A stretch of DNA of 64,000 bases. Source: JAICUY01 sp963716585 (lineage in GTDB: Bacteria > Chloroflexota > Limnocylindria > QHBO01). The position numbers and the translations under genes are program-made. A model generated the notes under the pieces. The model saw only the letters and a program-made list of their open reading frames with translations. It ran no database searches and had not been told where the DNA came from. Numbering within the stretch: position 1 is the stretch's first letter; every line of letters starts with the position of its first letter. Positions 61,773 through 64,000 of the stretch are shown one piece after another. The stretch is taken from NCBI GenBank assembly GCA_963716585.1, contig CAVQTN010000002.1, forward strand, positions 496,001 through 560,000. The letters run 5' to 3'.

Positions 61773-62223
61773 CGAGCGCCTCCGCCTCGTCGCGCACGCG
61801 TCGCAGGTCGGCCGCGGCGGCGGCGACCGGCGCCGGCGCCGGTGAGCGACGCCGAACAAGCCAGGCGACCAGGCCGACGACGCCGGCCAGCAGCACCAGG
61901 ATCGGCAGCAGCCAGGCGATCGGCGAGGTGGGGCTGAGCAGGATCCAGTCGCCGTAGCGCTCGACGAAATGACGGCGCACCTCGTCCGGAGCGGCGCCGG
62001 CGGACAGCTGCGCGGCAATCTCGGCGCGGATCGCCGAGGCAGACGCGGAGGTCGATTGGGCGACCGACAGGCCGGCGCAGTCGGGACAGCGCAGCTCGGT
62101 GGCCAGCTGCGCCGCCTGCTCGGCGCGCGTGGGCTGCGCCGCCGGCTGCAGCGCGCTCACCGCGGCAAGCCCCACCAGCGCGAGCAGGGCCGCGGCGGCC
62201 ACCGGCAGGAGCAGGCTTCTCAC
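61765..62223 (-). CDS. ccmH: Cytochrome c biogenesis protein CcmH
   Basis: A 152-residue membrane protein with a signal/anchor at the N-terminus, the redox motif LRCPDCAGLSVAQS (LRCxxC) and a second helix at about 108-130. The segment VERYGDWILLSP is typical of CcmH. It reduces apocytochrome cysteines with CcmG. GTG 62223 overlaps the ccmG stop by GTGA. Confidence 0.92.
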   Translation of the reverse strand: MRSLLLPVAAAALLALVGLAAVSALQPAAQPTRAEQAAQLATELRCPDCAGLSVAQSTSASASAIRAEIAAQLSAGAAPDEVRRHFVERYGDWILLSPTSPIAWLLPILVLLAGVVGLVAWLVRRRSPAPAPVAAAAADLRRVRDEAEALDA

Positions 62224-62753
62224 CCGCTCACCCCGATCAGCGCCAGCTTGGTCCGGAGGGCCGATGCGTCGAGCGGCCCCCATTGCTTGGCGCGCACGAT
62301 GCCCGTGGCATCGACGAAGTAGCTCTCCGGCGGCCCCGTCACGCCGAAGTCGAGCGCCAGGCGGCTTCCCTCGTCGAGCAAATCGGGGTAGCCCGGGTCA
62401 CCGTGCTTCGCCAGGAAGTCGCGAGCCGCATCGGCCGAGTCCTGGTAGATGACGCCCACGATGGCGATGCGGTCGCCGAAGCGGCGCTGCGCGTCGAGCA
62501 GGATTGCGTGCTCCTGGACGCACGGGCCGCACCAGCTCGCCCAGAAGTTGACCATCACCGGTCGCCCCACAAGATCCGCGGAGGACAGGGTCTGGCCTGA
62601 CAGCGTCTTCAACGAGAAGGAGGGCATCGCCTTACCGACGAGCGCCGACGGGACCTCGTTGGGGTTGACCGAAAACCCCGTAAGCAGGATCCAGCTCAGC
62701 GGGATGACCAGCAGCGGGAGGAGGAGCCAGCGCACGATTCGCATCGGTCTCAC
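62220..62753 (-). CDS. ccmG: Thiol:disulfide interchange protein CcmG/ResA
   Basis: A 177-residue membrane-anchored thioredoxin. One N-terminal helix (about 7-26) precedes the domain; the active site is NFWASWCGPC. PSFSLKTLSGQ and FGVTGPPESYFVDATG are the usual CcmG/ResA segments. GTG 62753 overlaps the ccmF stop by GTGA; ATG 62744 is a possible inner start. Confidence 0.92.
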   Translation of the reverse strand: MRPMRIVRWLLLPLLVIPLSWILLTGFSVNPNEVPSALVGKAMPSFSLKTLSGQTLSSADLVGRPVMVNFWASWCGPCVQEHAILLDAQRRFGDRIAIVGVIYQDSADAARDFLAKHGDPGYPDLLDEGSRLALDFGVTGPPESYFVDATGIVRAKQWGPLDASALRTKLALIGVSG

Positions 62754-64000
62754 GAGCCCTCAACGGGAACCCGCGCCGGAAGCGGGGCTGGTGCCGATGC
62801 CGTCACCGCCACGCGACGGCCGTCCGGCCAGATGGCGAAGCCGGCGCCGAGGGCCAGGATGAAGCCGCCGATCCAGATCCAGACCACCATCGGGTTGACG
62901 AAGATGCGCACCGTCACGCTACCGGTCGCCGGGTCGGAGGTGAGCAGGGTGACGTACAGGTCCTCGCCGAGCGCGGTGCGCACCGCCGGCGTGGCGATGG
63001 CCGTGCTCGAGCTGGGATAGTCGCGCAGCGCCGTGGCGAGGGTACCCGACTGCGGCCCGGAGTACGTCATCTCGGCGCGGGTCTCGGTCACCCGCGCGTC
63101 GTCGGGCAGCGGCTCGACCACCAGGCGATCGTTGGTCAGCGTGTAGCCGGCCAGCGTTGCGCTCTCACCGGGCTTGAGCGTGGCGGTGGTGGACTGCGCC
63201 ATGGTCGAGCTGATCGCCACCGCGACGGCCATCACCAGCACGCCGAAGTGCGCCGTGTAGCCCCCATAACGGCGCCGGTTGCGAGTGGCCAGTCGCCAGA
63301 CGGCGGTGGGCGGCGCCTCGCCGCGCCCTCGTGAGCGGGCTCGCGAGCCGCGGACGATCTCGTCGGACATCACCGTGGCGACGAAGACGGCCAGCCCAGT
63401 GGTCAGCAGCGGCGCGACCATCCGCATGCCGAGCGCCCAGGCGGCCACCATCACCGCGACGCCGAGGAGCACGGGCAGGCCGAAGCGCTCCCGCACGCTG
63501 CCCCACGAAGCGCGGCCCCAGGGCAGCGCCGGGCCGACGCCCATCAGGAACAGCAGCGCCGCGAAGATCGGCACGTTGAGGCCGTTGTAGTACGGCGTGC
63601 CGACGCTGATCCGCTCGCCGCCCACGGCCTGGAAGATGAGCGGCATGAGCGTGCCGAACAGCACCACGAAGGTGAGCCCCAGGAAGAGCACGTTGTTGAA
63701 CAGGAATGCCGATTCGCGGCTCACGGCGTTCGGTGCCGTGCCGCGGTCACGCAGGTCAGGCACGCGCCACAGCAGCAGCGCCAGCGAAGCGGTCAGGGCA
63801 ATGACGATGGCCGCCAGGAACCAGGGCCCAATGGCCGACTGTGTGAATGAGTGAACACTCTGGACCACGCCCGAGCGGGTCAGGAAGGTGCCCAGGATGG
63901 TCAGCACGAACGTGGCGATGACCAGGCCCATGCTCCACACCTTGAGCGTGCCCCGCCGCTCGGCGACCATCGAGGAGTGGATGAAGGCGGTCGCCGTCAG
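62750..64000 (-). CDS. ccmF: Cytochrome c haem lyase subunit CcmF, C-terminal part
   Basis: The last 416 residues of CcmF, whose start lies beyond the right edge. The fragment begins LTATAFIHSSMVAERRGTLKVW, the family segment next to the haem-handling core, and continues with FLTRSGVVQSVHSF and a series of membrane helices. The periplasmic part near the end is followed by a last helix (about 375-395). CcmF joins haem to apocytochrome c. It is the first of four overlapping ccm genes seen here. Confidence 0.94.
   Translation of the reverse strand: MTATAFIHSSMVAERRGTLKVWSMGLVIATFVLTILGTFLTRSGVVQSVHSFTQSAIGPWFLAAIVIALTASLALLLWRVPDLRDRGTAPNAVSRESAFLFNNVLFLGLTFVVLFGTLMPLIFQAVGGERISVGTPYYNGLNVPIFAALLFLMGVGPALPWGRASWGSVRERFGLPVLLGVAVMVAAWALGMRMVAPLLTTGLAVFVATVMSDEIVRGSRARSRGRGEAPPTAVWRLATRNRRRYGGYTAHFGVLVMAVAVAISSTMAQSTTATLKPGESATLAGYTLTNDRLVVEPLPDDARVTETRAEMTYSGPQSGTLATALRDYPSSSTAIATPAVRTALGEDLYVTLLTSDPATGSVTVRIFVNPMVVWIWIGGFILALGAGFAIWPDGRRVAVTASAPAPLPARVPVEGS

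Overview
This 64 kb window reads as chromosomal DNA from a high-GC (roughly 68-70 %) bacterium. The best guess is an uncultured Chloroflexota lineage of the Limnocylindria/Ellin6529 type. That is inference from gene content and style, not from a marker gene. The supporting signs are a SufBCDSU set without SufE or SufA, actinobacterial-style CysO/CysM/JAMM cysteine synthesis, a subtilase with cell-wall-binding type 2 repeats, many short lipoproteins with Ser/Thr/Pro linkers, a GerW-family protein, and many gene starts that look leaderless, with a TANNNT box 6-7 nt before the start codon. Gene density is high and many neighbours overlap by ATGA or GTGA.

Left part (1-18 kb). A cut-off mmsA-type dehydrogenase is followed by a cluster of short palindromic repeats. 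A cystathionine beta-synthase core and lgt lie on the minus strand. A plus-strand run follows: an Lgt-like paralogue, a membrane protein, a Tes-like radical SAM enzyme, a small membrane protein, an MFS carrier and a PlsC acyltransferase. This run looks like a membrane-lipid locus. After it come a lipoprotein, an array of three 63-bp repeats, an M20 peptidase, an HTH regulator, an M24 peptidase and a large wall-anchored subtilase with an unusual catalytic residue.

Centre-left (18-30 kb). An almost unbroken minus-strand run carries sufB, sufD, a Rieske ferredoxin, an IscR-like Rrf2 regulator, sufC, sufS and sufU, then a rhodanese-E1 activating enzyme, CysO, CysM and a JAMM protease. Iron-sulfur assembly and sulfur-carrier cysteine synthesis thus sit end to end. 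A sigma-70-like promoter with an IscR type-1-like palindrome on its start point lies before sufB.

Centre (30-46.7 kb). This part holds rsgA behind a short leader ORF, tRNA-Gly, two ECF sigma/anti-sigma pairs, an AAC(2')-like acetyltransferase, a frameshifted pckA, OsmC and a GalT-like protein. The pyrimidine cluster pyrR-pyrB-pyrC-(four small genes)-pyrE follows, with a PyrR-type RNA hairpin next to the pyrR ribosome binding site. Two copies of a short element with terminal inverted repeats lie at 29.9 and 36.1 kb.

Right part (46.7-64 kb). This part holds NAD(P)HX epimerase, a monohaem cytochrome c with a CcoN-like membrane protein that seems to lack the haem and copper histidines, tRNA-fMet and tRNA-Lys, a large adenylate cyclase/ATPase regulator, a phosphate uptake pair (DUF47 and Pit) split by a DEAD-box helicase, yceI with a divergent MarR gene, and a ccmF-ccmG-ccmH-ccmI cytochrome c maturation operon that runs off the right edge.
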